From Schizochytrium sp. TIO01 (Eukaryota; Sar; Bigyra; Thraustochytrida; Thraustochytriidae), in the NCBI GenBank assembly GCA_004764695.1, contig SMSO01000025.1:2279102-2343101 (forward strand): a DNA stretch of 64,000 nucleotides, read 5' to 3'. The notes under the pieces are model-generated. The model saw only the letters and a list, made by a program, of their open reading frames with translations. It was not told the DNA's origin and did not search any database. The translations under genes and the position numbers were made by a program. Positions 21,201 through 31,905 of this stretch are shown one piece after another. Within the stretch, counting starts at the first letter, position 1, and each line of letters begins with the position of its first letter.

Positions 21201-21594
21201 TTAGTGTTTTCATCTTAATCATCGCATCACGAATTTGTGCTTGCTGTGCCAGGTCTTCAATTGTAATATATCGATTTGTAAGATTTACGCATCGCTGAAA
21301 CCTAGCTTGGAGTTGTTTTCGTCTTAGTTGCATTCTAGACTTTCGATATGCATTTTGAATAATTAATGCAGCATCTGAAATCGGCTGCCGAGAGCTTAGT
21401 GACAAGTGAGCAGGCGCAGAGCCTCGACCGATGGTTGTCTCGTGGGTGGAATGAAAAGACACCTGTCGTTTAAATACACCAGGCGGTGGCTTGTATATAG
21501 TCTCTGGATCTGCCTTTGCTGTGCCAAGAATAGCGTTCGCAGTTTCCTCATTTTCAAACTGAGAATCAGCGCTGCTCTCGTCATTATCGATCAT
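18241..21594 (-). CDS. Soluble adenylyl cyclase (ADCY10)-like protein with IQ motif, probably non-catalytic
   Basis: A 1117-residue single-exon protein. An IQ-type calmodulin-binding motif, IIQNAYRKSRMQLRR, sits near residues 78-95. Two class III cyclase homology domains follow at about 155-330 and 485-620. In the first, VHIKIEKLTDF replaces the usual DIxGFT, losing the first metal-binding Asp. The second has WIDGRGLVISASFGVLS and SIGIASGF-KIGLIGG-TRFVYAIIGD, closely paralleling the C2 domain of soluble adenylyl cyclase (DKGC-FG-PG and SVGVASG-VGHTVRHEYTVIG). The C-terminal 400 residues are helical, resembling the TPR-like tail of ADCY10, but the intervening ATPase module is absent. It has no membrane helix, so is likely cytosolic or flagellar. 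A pseudo-cyclase scaffold is the best reading; weak activity cannot be excluded. Confidence 0.7.
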   Translation of the reverse strand: MIDNDESSADSQFENEETANAILGTAKADPETIYKPPPGVFKRQVSFHSTHETTIGRGSAPAHLSLSSRQPISDAALIIQNAYRKSRMQLRRKQLQARFQRCVNLTNRYITIEDLAQQAQIRDAMIKMKTLTPGILRWILWHKDSKGARPGVCHCMPGAIVHIKIEKLTDFARQVNQVKHWNYLNMTGELVQADEKPAQVTTINGDILLRFWEMLITQVHKFHGDAVELYDDTVKVIFPTEPLFGTQAKSPGAAKSLTQSRALLFALEVLVNIQNFRLEGNALAKDHIKPKIVVAYGTLNIHIAGTMHRRVVLLSGDCVECTATLCDKYSDGLLVHQSIGDVKDRIVHPAEHVRLRVGSTQPTTQILHERLLTSKDYISLSQQENPYFDLIQGRGSRARPLPSLQTFAKVGKTKSSKAVPGTYGGSIASNSLSRAISLDSLGEEDTGLIFNTSTRSFADTSLQGSLASFVTNKVFSDITLGCFVSQLERIYCSILTVVIPDIVSNEIKLVPEKLQQLISGVIEVTTSYIGEVLACWIDGRGLVISASFGVLSTLGENHALAAAFGIQKLFEDKKDIQCSIGIASGFSKIGLIGGVTRFVYAIIGDVPKISESLAARASTPKQYGGITRSTIMIDQDTFLGCSQFKLQRFIVFEIFVRGFEASMQAFLPLMKDENIRDLDDNRVLTNIGILGNAKVVRVTNVSKRTMQNAELRNRQHNGFVADISRLTLGLENYEVIQTVLKIIAVMGMVSTRLDTDILPSLPTVSVLSSDVEYALTILQQDLQLIRYIASNQYIINDVKGHITPIYESLMPAYRRQLHKDLGSIYAERLLLGDFTSIPKHRLQVMIGTHYAHAGVQYHFEGASYLNQALPVFAHEQPTYGVLLGSQSYRLVRSWQRKQLADAEATAAFAQYQMAKFQRRMGQERISFCAFVACLRSYKALSPFLHSPCPSIDSCEYEKGTLEECQCHKLEDGLRAYVFIHHAPDPYSSFSFRCLEISSEATKFLVNPTECTVRQSIEETPDSEINCRMYELSFSEVRKFYDLPMMNTKVNKFYRLLIMNRDTSKHILNSFLQLASISLKTMAMDYVKKEIHKNPSERSLQTSQNHNIVINARACILQ

Positions 21595-23056
21595 TGTGAT
21601 GTTGTTTGCCTGAATTCTCCTTCAGAGTGCTCACTGGTTCATCGAAGTAACTAAAAGCTCAAAGTTCTTCTGGAGTAATAAAGCGCCCTACTCAAAGTCC
21701 TCTACAGGACCTTCCTGATTGTCTTTGCGTGCAACTTGCGGCTTGTAAGTTGTTCCACCTCATAAAATTGTCACATTAGGTTTTGATTGCAAATATCTGT
21801 GCGTCTACGTGCGTACTATACTTGGTTCTTCACCAGATGGAAGAAGCAGGGGCTCGTTCTATGTACCATCGTTAGTACTTCTCGAACTAGAAAAAGTTGC
21901 ACATTCTACAACCTTTAAAAATAGGCAATTTTAAAGATTTAAAAGCTGCTGACAAGGCAAACTAACATTATAGAAAATATACAGGGTTGCGCGTAAGACG
22001 AAATAGCATATATAAATAAAGATTGTTTAATACTGGATTATACTGATTTAAAAATTATGTTTGCTTGTATCATCTCAAGGCATTAGGAAACCCAACTGGA
22101 GCGAATTTCAACACCAGAAAGTTCCGTTGTAGGTGATCACCCTGTGTCCAAATTTCTTCCCAGACCATTTTTCCTTTTTAAGAACATCTAAGGTAGCTTT
22201 TTGTTACTTGCTTATAATAAAAATATATAATAATAATAATTATTATTATTCAAGTTAGTCAATCAAAATAATAGGAAAACACTTTAAAGTTCATAGAAAT
22301 AAAGTTTTTTGCTAAAATATTGTTTTTAACTCAATAAAATTATTTTTAATTACATTTAAGTCAAACGAACTTCGTTGTTAATTTGGGACAAAGAAACTTC
22401 ACATGAGTTACCTGGCTCTCCATGTGTAGACTGGCATGGCTCATATGAAGGTATTTTTGTTTAGGAATCAGGAACCCTAAATTATATCCATTAATAGAAG
22501 TTGATAGATTCAAAACTTGACTTGAGCAATAGTTCTAAAAAATTATAAAGTATTACATTCGTAACGGAAACATAATTCAGGTTATTGTTTTATTGTTTGA
22601 AGAGTATTCTTTCAAAAGAATATTTTCAATAGCTCTCTCAATGTTTCTGTCATGAAAGTGATTGAGAACTGATGCTGCACTGCTCGTCGCACGTCAAATA
22701 TTACATAGGCCTTAATTTGAAAAAAATCTACTACTACAGGACTCAAGTAAGGTAGGCAAACAGCCTTGCTGCCAATAACGAAAAAAAGGAGAGTAAGCAG
22801 TGCATCTTTCAGAGCAGGTCAGCGGACAGTTGTTACCTGAGATAAATTGCAGATCGCACAGAATTTCGATCTAGGTAATCTATCAAGGTCAACAGAAGAA
22901 GAATCTGAGAGATGACACGAGACATCCCCCCAGAATGAACTTTAGCAAATGAAGTGTTTGGAGGAAACTCCTGACTTAACATGTTGCTTCATTATTCGAT
23001 GTTCTTGAAAGAACAACTTAAAGAAAGAGAAGGAAAAAGTTGTTTTGCTTCCCTGT

Positions 23057-23412
23057 GTGCTTCTATTCTAACGACTGATTGTCTAAACTGTCCGCGGACA
23101 TCTGGTAAAGATGATCTTGAGCCAAGCAGTGTGCAAGAGAAGCTCGTGCTTCTATTCTAACGACTGATTGTCTAAACTGTCCGCGGACATCTGGTAAAGA
23201 TGATCTTGAGCCAAGCAGTGTGCAAGAGAAGCTCGTGCTTCTATTCTAACGACTGATTGTCTAAACTGTCCGCGGACATCTGGTAAAGATGATCTTGAGC
23301 CAAGCAGTGTGCAAGAGAAGCTCGTGCTTCTATTCTAACGACTGATTGTCTAAACTGTCCGCAGACATATGGTAAAGATGATTTTGAGCCAAACAGTATG
23401 CAAGAGAAGCTC
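23057..23412. repeat. 89-bp tandem repeat, four copies
   Basis: Four head-to-tail copies of an 89-base unit starting at 23057, 23146, 23235 and 23324, directly abutting with no spacers. The first three appear identical; the fourth carries about six substitutions. Each of the first three contains a perfect 12-bp palindrome TGTCCGCGGACA, broken in the fourth (TGTCCGCAGACA). The unit is non-coding. Confidence 0.95.
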
Positions 23413-26400
23413 GTGAATCAAAACCATTATTCAACCTTTCAAAGACTTCGATGAATGATTTTTTAATTTGCTACGTGTTATAAAGTAATGATATCTATAG
23501 CAACCTGACTGCCATTAGGTTGTACATACACACCTTTCTATGGCAGCTATTCTAGATGTTTGGTTGCTTCTCACATTCCAAAAGGTAAAAGTTCCAGGCA
23601 TTGTTCGGGTTTAGTATAGATCACTGTGCGTTTGATAAGCTTCTTGCTTCGCTGTGTACCCGTATCTGGTTGTTGGCGAATGCTTACATTGCATGAATTT
23701 AAAGTAGAGCAAGAGCGCGAGGCAAGTTTTAGTTCATTGATCAGGGTGAAAATTATGCGCTCTAAAGTATCATGATTAGAGTTGTGCAAGACAAAATTCA
23801 TGAAGCGCCGATTCACCATATTTTTTTTTAATTTGACTATATTTACTATATAGCATAGTGTCGAGTCCTAGTGCTTCTCGTTGTCGAACGAGGTCTACAG
23901 AAAGGCAAGTTTCGTCGAGACCAAGAACGATTTAAGACTTACAACAAGCAAATTTTGCACGCGTACAGTCAGAGATTCGCATTTGTATATATCAAGCAGA
24001 AAGGATAACCATTTGATTTTCGTTTGAAATGTAGTCTTTTAGAGTTTATAACTTCCGTGCAACTGCACTTACTGTAGATGCATGTTCGCTAAAAAATAAA
24101 TTTTAAAAATACAAATGATAATTTACCATCTTGTTGAATACAATCTAGCTAGAGTTGCGATATCAGCAGTACTACTTTCAATATAGATTTACTATCACAC
24201 TTGATACTTCACAACTGGGAATTGTCATACAAAATGTATATAATGAGAGAGTAACCTAGAAATAGTACTAAATTAGTTTCACAAGAAAGATCAAAGGAAT
24301 AAAAGGGGTTCGTTCAAATGAAACACTTAGTATTAAACACTTATGTCTACTGGCTCAATCTTCATAGATACTGAACATCCATAGTGGTTATTCTAACGTC
24401 TAACCTTTTGAAATAATGATTGACAACGAAAACACTGTCGATTTTTCATTGGCAATTATGACAGCAGAATTCATTTTTATTTATATTTGTTAGCGAACAC
24501 TCATATTTCCTATAGGCAACCCGTATGTACTCTTTCTATACAAATTATACTTCACTTGAGACACAATTAGAATTACCACCATTGCGGCGTAGCTTTCGGA
24601 TTTCTTGTTTTCAGAAGGATTTCTTGTTCAGAATAAGATTGGAGCAAAGAATGAAAGCGTAGATTTTAATGTTAGCAAATCTATTAGAACTAAGAAATTG
24701 GATGCCACCTAAGACTGATATTGCTGTTTTGGTGATAGTATGTCTAACTGAGACGGTCCAAACTTCAATTTTACATGTGGTTTTGTATGCTCTTGAGAGT
24801 TTGACTTTCATGTTTACTTCAATGCTGTCTACAGTGAAGAAAAACTAAACTTCAGCTGGATGTTGGATTCAGAGCAACTGGAGATTAATGAAAAGCTTGT
24901 TTATAACAAGCATTCAATAGTGCATGAATAGACCTTCCTGCAGAATGTTTTAAATCGGCTAGGGATGAACTGGCGAGATGAAGGCAAACAAAAATACTTT
25001 CGGATAACTTTGGAACAGAGTCATCATAAACCTAGAGATAGAGATTTGCTATCCTGCGAGTTTATAATACATGGCGTACTTTAAACAAACCTTATCTGTA
25101 TTTTTATATTACTGCTAACGTCAATCCCTGACCAGTTAGAGGTTGACTGTGACGATGACAGCTAGGAACTTGAAATGTATGATTAGACTCGAGAAGACAC
25201 TATATACTTAAGCTTATTGATCTGACCTTGGAAATAAACACCAACGTGGACTGATTCAAATTTTAATTAGGAGACTAAGACAGACTTTGATCTCTATTAC
25301 GCAAACTTTAATGGTTCGGTTAACTCCCATTCCTTCCTTCATCACCAATTTAAGTTTGTCCCTACGTACTCACTTGAGTATACTATGTGTTTTACCTTGG
25401 ATCTTCTTAGCGTTACACCTTGAAGCTAATAGTCCAGTTTTGGCTTAGATAATTTTTCATATGTAAGGAGTTATAAAAATGTGCCAAAGATTTTGATAAT
25501 ATCTTGTCAAGATAGTTTTTCGATTGGTAATCTCAACAGTTTCCAAAAAGTGAAAAGGCTCGTCTTTTAAGTCTATCTAGTCTCCTCAGCCATTAGTTTA
25601 AGTTTTACCTTACCCATGCTCACTCTACTGGATAGGTGGATAGTTAGTCAACCTTTCAATCTTCAGTTCCTTGGCTCCAGAACCATGTCTCGAAGTGTCT
25701 AGTTATATACGGTGTGGCTCCTAATAATTTAGGACGTACAATAGTGTGCCAAGGACTCTGGCACTATACAGGCATCGATCCATGATCCTATAACCTCCGA
25801 ACTGGTCTTCATGTTGAAGTTGTGGAGTAAAACCATCATCATACATTATGCCTCGGTATTAAGCTTGCGTTTCATTGAATCAACTTAGTTACGTATAAAG
25901 TCCCGATGAGATTTAGTTCGTGATCTTTATCAATATTGACTTTATATAACTACATTTTGCACCTACTAGATATTTACGTAGAATCGTTGCCACATTGATG
26001 AAGGCATTGGTAGCTGAACATTGAACTTTTAAAACATTCCCATTATATGAATTGGTATATTTCAGTATCAATGAGAATGCATTAATTTGCTGTTGGCTCT
26101 AGCTAGGTCTGTCCGCGCAGTCACTTAAGCACCTCACCACCGTTAAATTAGTTATACCTTGAGCTTTTCAGGCTATATAAACAAGGGACCATAGGGTGCC
26201 CTTAATTTGGGCTCTACATTCATTCGGTTGTGTTCATAATTTTTTATTCATTGCTCCTGTGGCAGCCTAAACTGACCGCTTTGCGTACAAAACACGTAAG
26301 CCACATCTACAATGAGCACAGAAGATGAATCTTGTGCAGCAGTTTTGTCTGCCTTTCATAATTATTGAACTATTATGTATTTATTCGACGACTTCTATAG

Positions 26401-26736
26401 TTACTCATGAAGTATCCCATAGAAATATTAGAGCTGCGGATGCATCCTGGTATGTGGATTTTGAAGTAGTATAGAAGCATTCCATCTAACAACATCGGTC
26501 AGACGTTGCGACGATGCCTGGTCCTTTGAGAATCTCTTAGATGTGTAACCAATTCGTAGTCGTTCAGTGAGATTGAATCTGAATCGCTACGGAGGAAATG
26601 CAATTATTTCCCTGTACGTTCAGTTATATAAGATGTCGGGCAGGGCACTCTCTATTTAAAACGAGAGTTAGTTACCTTTTAGGCAAGCCAACAAATAGAA
26701 TAAAATAGGACAAGACTGTGTTTGATCTATTTAATC

Positions 26737-26750
26737 TGTATAAGAGACAG
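26737..26750. other. Tn5 mosaic-end-like 14-mer
   Basis: TGTATAAGAGACAG is identical to the inner 14 bases of the Tn5 mosaic end used in tagmentation libraries; extended to 19 bases, 16 match. There is no transposase nearby. Probably chance or a library artefact. Confidence 0.4.
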
Positions 26751-28416
26751 GGCATTGAAGAAAAGAAAGGGGGCATCAATCTGGTAGCCTCGCCGAAAAA
26801 AATGCTCCGTGGCTCCGACTCCTACAAAAATAACCGAAAAGGTTTCATGATGGGCAAATAGAGCACACCTAGGAAAGTGCTGACGATATACCAATTCAAG
26901 AGCAGGTATGGTATTCAAGAGAAGGCATCCTTGAAAGAATGTGTTTCGGAACCAAAGATAGGGTCAAAAGCTTGTTTCAGAGCATTTGCTAATTTCGTAA
27001 ACTACCCCTAGATCAAGCATTTCGTAGAGCTTTACGAGCTGAAGATTCTGCATCCCGATCGTGTTAGCGAGGGTTCACGCGCAAGATATGTGTTATAGAT
27101 TGGGACATATATATAGATTAACAGAACCAATATACTTGCTTCGATTCTTTTTGAACCTATATATAATGTGACATTTGTGAGCATCGTTCAACTACGCGCT
27201 GTCACACCTTAGTACGTAAGAATGCGCAAGAAAGATTTCTTTTTTGTATACCTGGGTGTAACATTACACTTCTAACGAGCCGTTACTGCTCTTTGGTCGA
27301 TGAAGTCGCAACGTAGGTAACGCAATCGAAGTGCCAGCTGTACAGGAGTATTGCATATGTATATATAGAAGCATAAAAGATGAGACATCATGAACTTTCC
27401 TATTCTGCAATGATCAATATGCATAGTGAAGGAAAGCATGGAAGGCATCATAGGCCAGATTGTCCGGTACCTTTCTTTTCTCTGTTTTTTTTTTTTTTTC
27501 GTTTTTATACGTATTTCTGAAGTAGGCAGTACCTACCTACTGCTGGAAAGTTACCATGCTCAGTTCTTTATTGAAATCCTTATCCTTGTGCCCTCCAATA
27601 AGCTAATTGCGAACCATTAGTGCCTGCTATCTCGGACATTATTGCACGTCCTGCAAGGCATAGGTCTTGATACATCTGTAACCGTGCAGCTCCGGAGTCA
27701 TGCCTCCGGCGTGATTACCTTAGAATCCAACTTAGTCTTAAGCCGAGGTTAAGCAGTTGGCACAGTAGTCTCAACCTACCAGACAACGGCTCGGAGGATT
27801 CTAGTTTAAAGCATAGACGTCAAGTTGGGACAACTTGTGGAAATGTCGAAATCGGGAAGGTAGAAAAGAGGTATTAATGGCTTTTGGGAAAGCTTCAAAT
27901 AATGATATAGTTCAATTCATCAGAAAATTCTATAGAGCTTCTGAATACAAAGTCATATCTCCCAAGTTTCATATTTCAAATTGTAATATGCAAGGGATAA
28001 ACTTGAATGTAAATGTGTCAATGAGTCAATGTGATTTCTGTAGGGGAGGCCTAGTAGCTTTAGTAGCCGTAGTAGACAAGTGTTATTAGTTTTTGTTAGT
28101 TTGCGTGGGGCCAGGCGTGAGCAGAGTGGTAAGTTTGTAATCGGCATGACAATTGTACCACCAACTTGTAGTTTTACAAATCACACTAAGACAAAGACTT
28201 TCAGGGCAGAATATTTCATCTCTCAAACTTAAGACTTTAAAAGGGACGCTTATACGAAGCAATGCTATAACTAGTAACGTGCGCAGCTCTAAAAGAAGAG
28301 TAGGTCCTTTGCCACATGTGCTTCTGCTGGAGATAAAATTTGTGGAATACAAACTCCAAACAGGAATATCATAAAAACAACTCTCGACTATTTCGAAGCT
28401 GTTTACGGGGTACCAC

Positions 28417-28494
28417 ATGAGTTATGGTATTGGTTTGGTGGATTCTCATTTTGTCTTGGACGTGTGCTGTCCAACTTGTGAATGCAAGAGATGA
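28417..28494 (+). promoter_or_regulatory. Overlapping upstream ORF at the receptor start
   Basis: An ATG in good context (ACCACATGA) lies 7 bases before the receptor ATG in another frame. It opens a 25-residue ORF ending at 28494 inside the receptor coding region. If transcripts include it, ribosomes would reach the receptor start by leaky scanning, giving translational damping. Confidence 0.45.
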
Positions 28495-30517
28495 CTTTGC
28501 GCGAGGAAATTGTGTGCTGTACACAAGCAGTGGCAACGGAACGGGCTTTTGCGATGAAGTTTTACAAGGGCGGCAGTACATGCTTGGAGAAGCCCTTGAC
28601 TTCGCAAGCGTAGAGGCGGGTCTTTCTCTCTATGCAGAAGAAATTCTTGAGAATATTCCTGATAGCTCTGAATGTGGAGCTGCGCTAAAAAAAGCCTTAT
28701 GTTTAGCAAATTTCATGCCTTGTGACATTGCGTCTCAGGAGCCACGTAAACTTTGTAAATCATCGTGTAAACAATTATCAAACCACTATTGTCCAGGCAT
28801 TGGAGCTTGGAATGAATCGATGTCAGTGCTTGACTGCGACGGCACAGTGGAGGGAAATGATCTTCTATATCTTCACTATCCACGTGATCTCGGCCCAACT
28901 TTTGCTTTCGCCCATGATAAAGAAACCATATATCGCTCACACGATCACTTAAGTGTTTGCATTGATCTTGACCAAGATCTCGAAAACATTACACTGTACG
29001 AAGAAAGATTTGTGTGTCCTGAGCCTTTTCTGACAAGGCACTATCCGGCACTCAAGCAATACGGTGAAGTGGGGTTTTCTACTCCAGATGATTCTTCATA
29101 TTGTAGCACACTAGACAAGAATAACATGCACGACCCAGCTAGATGCTTTGTTGCTTGCGAGTTACCATGCCCATATGGTTATACATTGCCTCAATATTAT
29201 GGGTTATGGATTGCGGAATGGCTCCCCGGCGTTATTAGCATTCCCTTTAATATTGCAATTATTCGTACCGAGTCGCGACGAATTCGACGCCGGAAAAAAA
29301 GATTTGCTCTAACTCGATGGCGATTTGTTTTGCAGAGTTACATGATTCACGACGCAGGTATTATTTCTTTGGGGATAGCGCTTATAGGCAGTGTCCCTTC
29401 GCTGATTTTAGGTCCAGGGATACGTTGCGCAGGGTATGATACATATTCGTTGTATACCAATGTGGATGGCTCACCTTATTGCAAGTTTGGATTGTTGCGT
29501 GAAGACTTAACCCTAGCACTTTTATGTTTTCTACTGACTATGCTGTACTTTACATTTTCGCAAGTCAGCGCCATGCAACATGGAAAGGCACTTTCAGCGC
29601 CTCGACGACGTGCATCAATCATGTCCAAAGTACGAACATATGCACTTCCTGTCTTGCTGGCGATTGCAACTTTATGTTTACAGGGTGATGCACTCTATGG
29701 TGCCTCTGTTGCGTATCGAGTAAGGCATGGTGGAGGCATTGAGGGAACATCTGAGTACACGCTTCATACTTTACGTTATCAATTTGCCTGTGGCTCTTAC
29801 TTTCGTGAGAAATGGCAAGAAAATCTCCTTGTCAATGCACCTATCTTAGTTGTGAGCTTTTTGGTTTTCTGGTTCTGTGGGCAAATTCTTCAGCGAATTT
29901 ATCATCTCCACGGAAGTCTTAAGGTAAGTGCAGGTTCCACAGCCGTGGCTTTTCGCGCTCTCAATCGTGTTGCAGGTTCTGGACTTCGTCTAGCAATGTT
30001 CATGGTCCCCTTATTGGTGCTCCACTCTTTGGAGGTGTTCTTAATTTACAAAACATCTCCAATGGAGGATATCGCAATGGCGGTTGCATATCGAAACGCG
30101 TGTGACAAGTATCTTGCAAATTCTTCTAGTGTGGACTTCACTACATATGAAACTGCATGGACGACCAAAATTATAGCAGACTCTTCGTTTAAACCTGCAA
30201 GTTTTTGTACCGAAGTCGTTAACAGCTTTCCAGCGTACAGCAATCTAGTATTACTTACTTTAACTCGCTCTCTGCCTGCATTGATTTTTGCATTTAGCTT
30301 CAAAACCAGCCTGAAGTCCATGTTAAAGTCGTTTTGCAAAAAGAAGCATCATTTGATGGGCGCTAATCCTTTAACACGTCGTAGGTGGAAGCAGAGTCTA
30401 TCAACATCGACCTCGTCCCGGATTCATCCAACGAGCTTAACCTCTGAGGATAACATCAATGAACCAGTCCGGCCGATGGCTAAACACAACGCCAGGAATA
30501 GCCACAGCATAGATTAA
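28424..30517 (+). CDS. Frizzled-like seven-transmembrane receptor
   Basis: A 697-residue protein with a signal peptide (1-21), an extracellular Cys-rich domain, seven hydrophobic helices and a basic cytoplasmic tail. The Cys-rich region has nine Cys between 30 and 138 and the Frizzled-type ending CKSSC...YC...W...LDCDG. Helices lie at about 262-282, 307-328, 364-384, 403-426, 466-488, 522-545 and 605-625. This matches class F (Frizzled/Smoothened) architecture, as also found in Dictyostelium. Immediately after helix 7 comes K627-T-S-L-K-S632: the Dishevelled-binding KTxxxW motif is present except that the Trp is Ser. Wnt ligands are not known in protists, so the ligand is unknown. The tail is Ser/Thr and Arg/Lys rich. 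Single exon. Confidence 0.85.
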   Translation: MVLVWWILILSWTCAVQLVNARDDFARGNCVLYTSSGNGTGFCDEVLQGRQYMLGEALDFASVEAGLSLYAEEILENIPDSSECGAALKKALCLANFMPCDIASQEPRKLCKSSCKQLSNHYCPGIGAWNESMSVLDCDGTVEGNDLLYLHYPRDLGPTFAFAHDKETIYRSHDHLSVCIDLDQDLENITLYEERFVCPEPFLTRHYPALKQYGEVGFSTPDDSSYCSTLDKNNMHDPARCFVACELPCPYGYTLPQYYGLWIAEWLPGVISIPFNIAIIRTESRRIRRRKKRFALTRWRFVLQSYMIHDAGIISLGIALIGSVPSLILGPGIRCAGYDTYSLYTNVDGSPYCKFGLLREDLTLALLCFLLTMLYFTFSQVSAMQHGKALSAPRRRASIMSKVRTYALPVLLAIATLCLQGDALYGASVAYRVRHGGGIEGTSEYTLHTLRYQFACGSYFREKWQENLLVNAPILVVSFLVFWFCGQILQRIYHLHGSLKVSAGSTAVAFRALNRVAGSGLRLAMFMVPLLVLHSLEVFLIYKTSPMEDIAMAVAYRNACDKYLANSSSVDFTTYETAWTTKIIADSSFKPASFCTEVVNSFPAYSNLVLLTLTRSLPALIFAFSFKTSLKSMLKSFCKKKHHLMGANPLTRRRWKQSLSTSTSSRIHPTSLTSEDNINEPVRPMAKHNARNSHSID

Positions 30518-30740
30518 AAAATAGACTACATAGTACCTCGGTACTGCATTTCATATTGCTCTTTTGTAAAGGTACCTTCCCTACTTACCTACCTACCTAC
30601 TATATCATTTATTTTAAAGTGATCTGCAATTAAAAACCTTTTTTTTTACTACCTCAGTATTACTAGTAGTGTCAGTGCCTAGGTATTTCTGCCTCAAAAT
30701 ACATACTTCAAATTGAAGAGGAAAAGCATCTTTGGCCACT

Positions 30741-30772
30741 CTCACTACCTCTAGAGGTAAGTAGGTAGTGAG
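30741..30772. repeat. Inverted repeat with nested palindrome
   Basis: Ten-base arms CTCACTACCT (30741-30750) and AGGTAGTGAG (30763-30772) are perfectly complementary around a 12-base loop. A second perfect palindrome, ACCTCTAGAGGT, is nested at 30747-30758. Confidence 0.8.
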
Positions 30773-31870
30773 AAGCTGCTCCCATCAGCGCTCCTATCAG
30801 CGCTCCTATCAATCCTTTTGCTTAGGTCAAGAAAGTATCAGAACACGATCTCTAGGAATAGTCAATTTTCTACAGTGCTAGGTACTACTGCCTGTGAGCT
30901 TACCTACCAACCTATCGACAAAAGACAATTCAGAAAGATAAATATAAGACTTAAAGAAGATAATGTATAACAAGCAACGACAGTAAGAAAGGTTGAAAGC
31001 TTGTTTGTTTGACAGTTTGCGATTGATCCACAGAACTCACATCTGATATTTGAGATGAAAGGTGCAGGTGCTTTCAACTCGTGGTTCTCCAACCTAAACT
31101 CGAAGGAAACGCAGAGAGAGCCGCCACAGTTCTAAAAAATTTGGTTGTTGGGTCTTAATCAAAAAGCGTTTGGTACTTTCTCCGTTATTAGTTTTCACCA
31201 TGACTCTTTTCGTAATGTATCTCTGTTCTTTCCTTGTGCTGAAGTTAGTAAACCATTGTAGTAAGTAGACAGGAGCCTGAAGGCCTTCACCTCATGCTTG
31301 ATTTCTTCTGTACAGAGGCAGAGGCTTCTCTCATAGTATCCACTGTATCGATCCGTGTCATGGTCACTGCTGGGTGAACAGTAGTAGGCAGACACCCTTC
31401 AAGTCCCTCTCGATTCGGCGCTTTCTCTTTGGCAACAAGCAAGCTTTAATAACTTTGCGTAAGAATGTCTGCATTGCAATTTGCGATTATCGCTTCTCCA
31501 CCCACCGCCAAAGGAGACCTTTTCCCCTTCTTTGCCCCTCAAAACCAACTAATTCTGATACAAACTTTACATGGTCGCACGACTTCACCGGCGACTTCGG
31601 AAACATAGGAGCTAAGTAAGTAGGAGGTAGGCAGGTAACTAAAGGTTTTGGACGAAGAAGCGATCCATCAATTCATAGACAAAGCCATCAAAGAACGCGA
31701 AGGAAAGCGCGCAAACCAAGCGACTGCAAATGCGTACTATGTTGTATATACATGCATACCAGTAACAAACAAACCAGCTAGCTAGTAAAAGGCATTACTG
31801 CCGATGTCACGAAAGAAGCCAAAGAACTTCGATTTGAAAGGCCTCGACAGGAGAGCACGAGCTTCATTTA

Positions 31871-31905
31871 TGCGTATGTATGTATATATGTATGTCTGTA
31901 TGTAC
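31871..31905. repeat. (TATG)n microsatellite, imperfect
   Basis: TATG units interrupted by TATA and TCTG variants. Confidence 0.7.

Larger units (their letters stand above)
21595..28423. other. 6.8-kb gene-poor AT-rich region
   Basis: No supported gene. It holds the promoter of the cyclase-like gene at its left end, the 89-bp tandem array at 23057, a Tn5-end-like 14-mer at 26737, a 6-bp-arm inverted repeat near 27692-27709, and a poly-T tract near 27485-27500. Open frames here are all below 90 codons and look random. Confidence 0.5.

Noticed and set aside
23057-23412. CRISPR-like array
   Set aside because: Copies abut without spacers and the genome is eukaryotic.
26700-26760. Real insertion element bounded by a Tn5-type end
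   Set aside because: No partner end or transposase in the region.
23571-28089. Several 60-85-codon frames in the gene-poor region
   Set aside because: Lengths expected by chance; no motifs.
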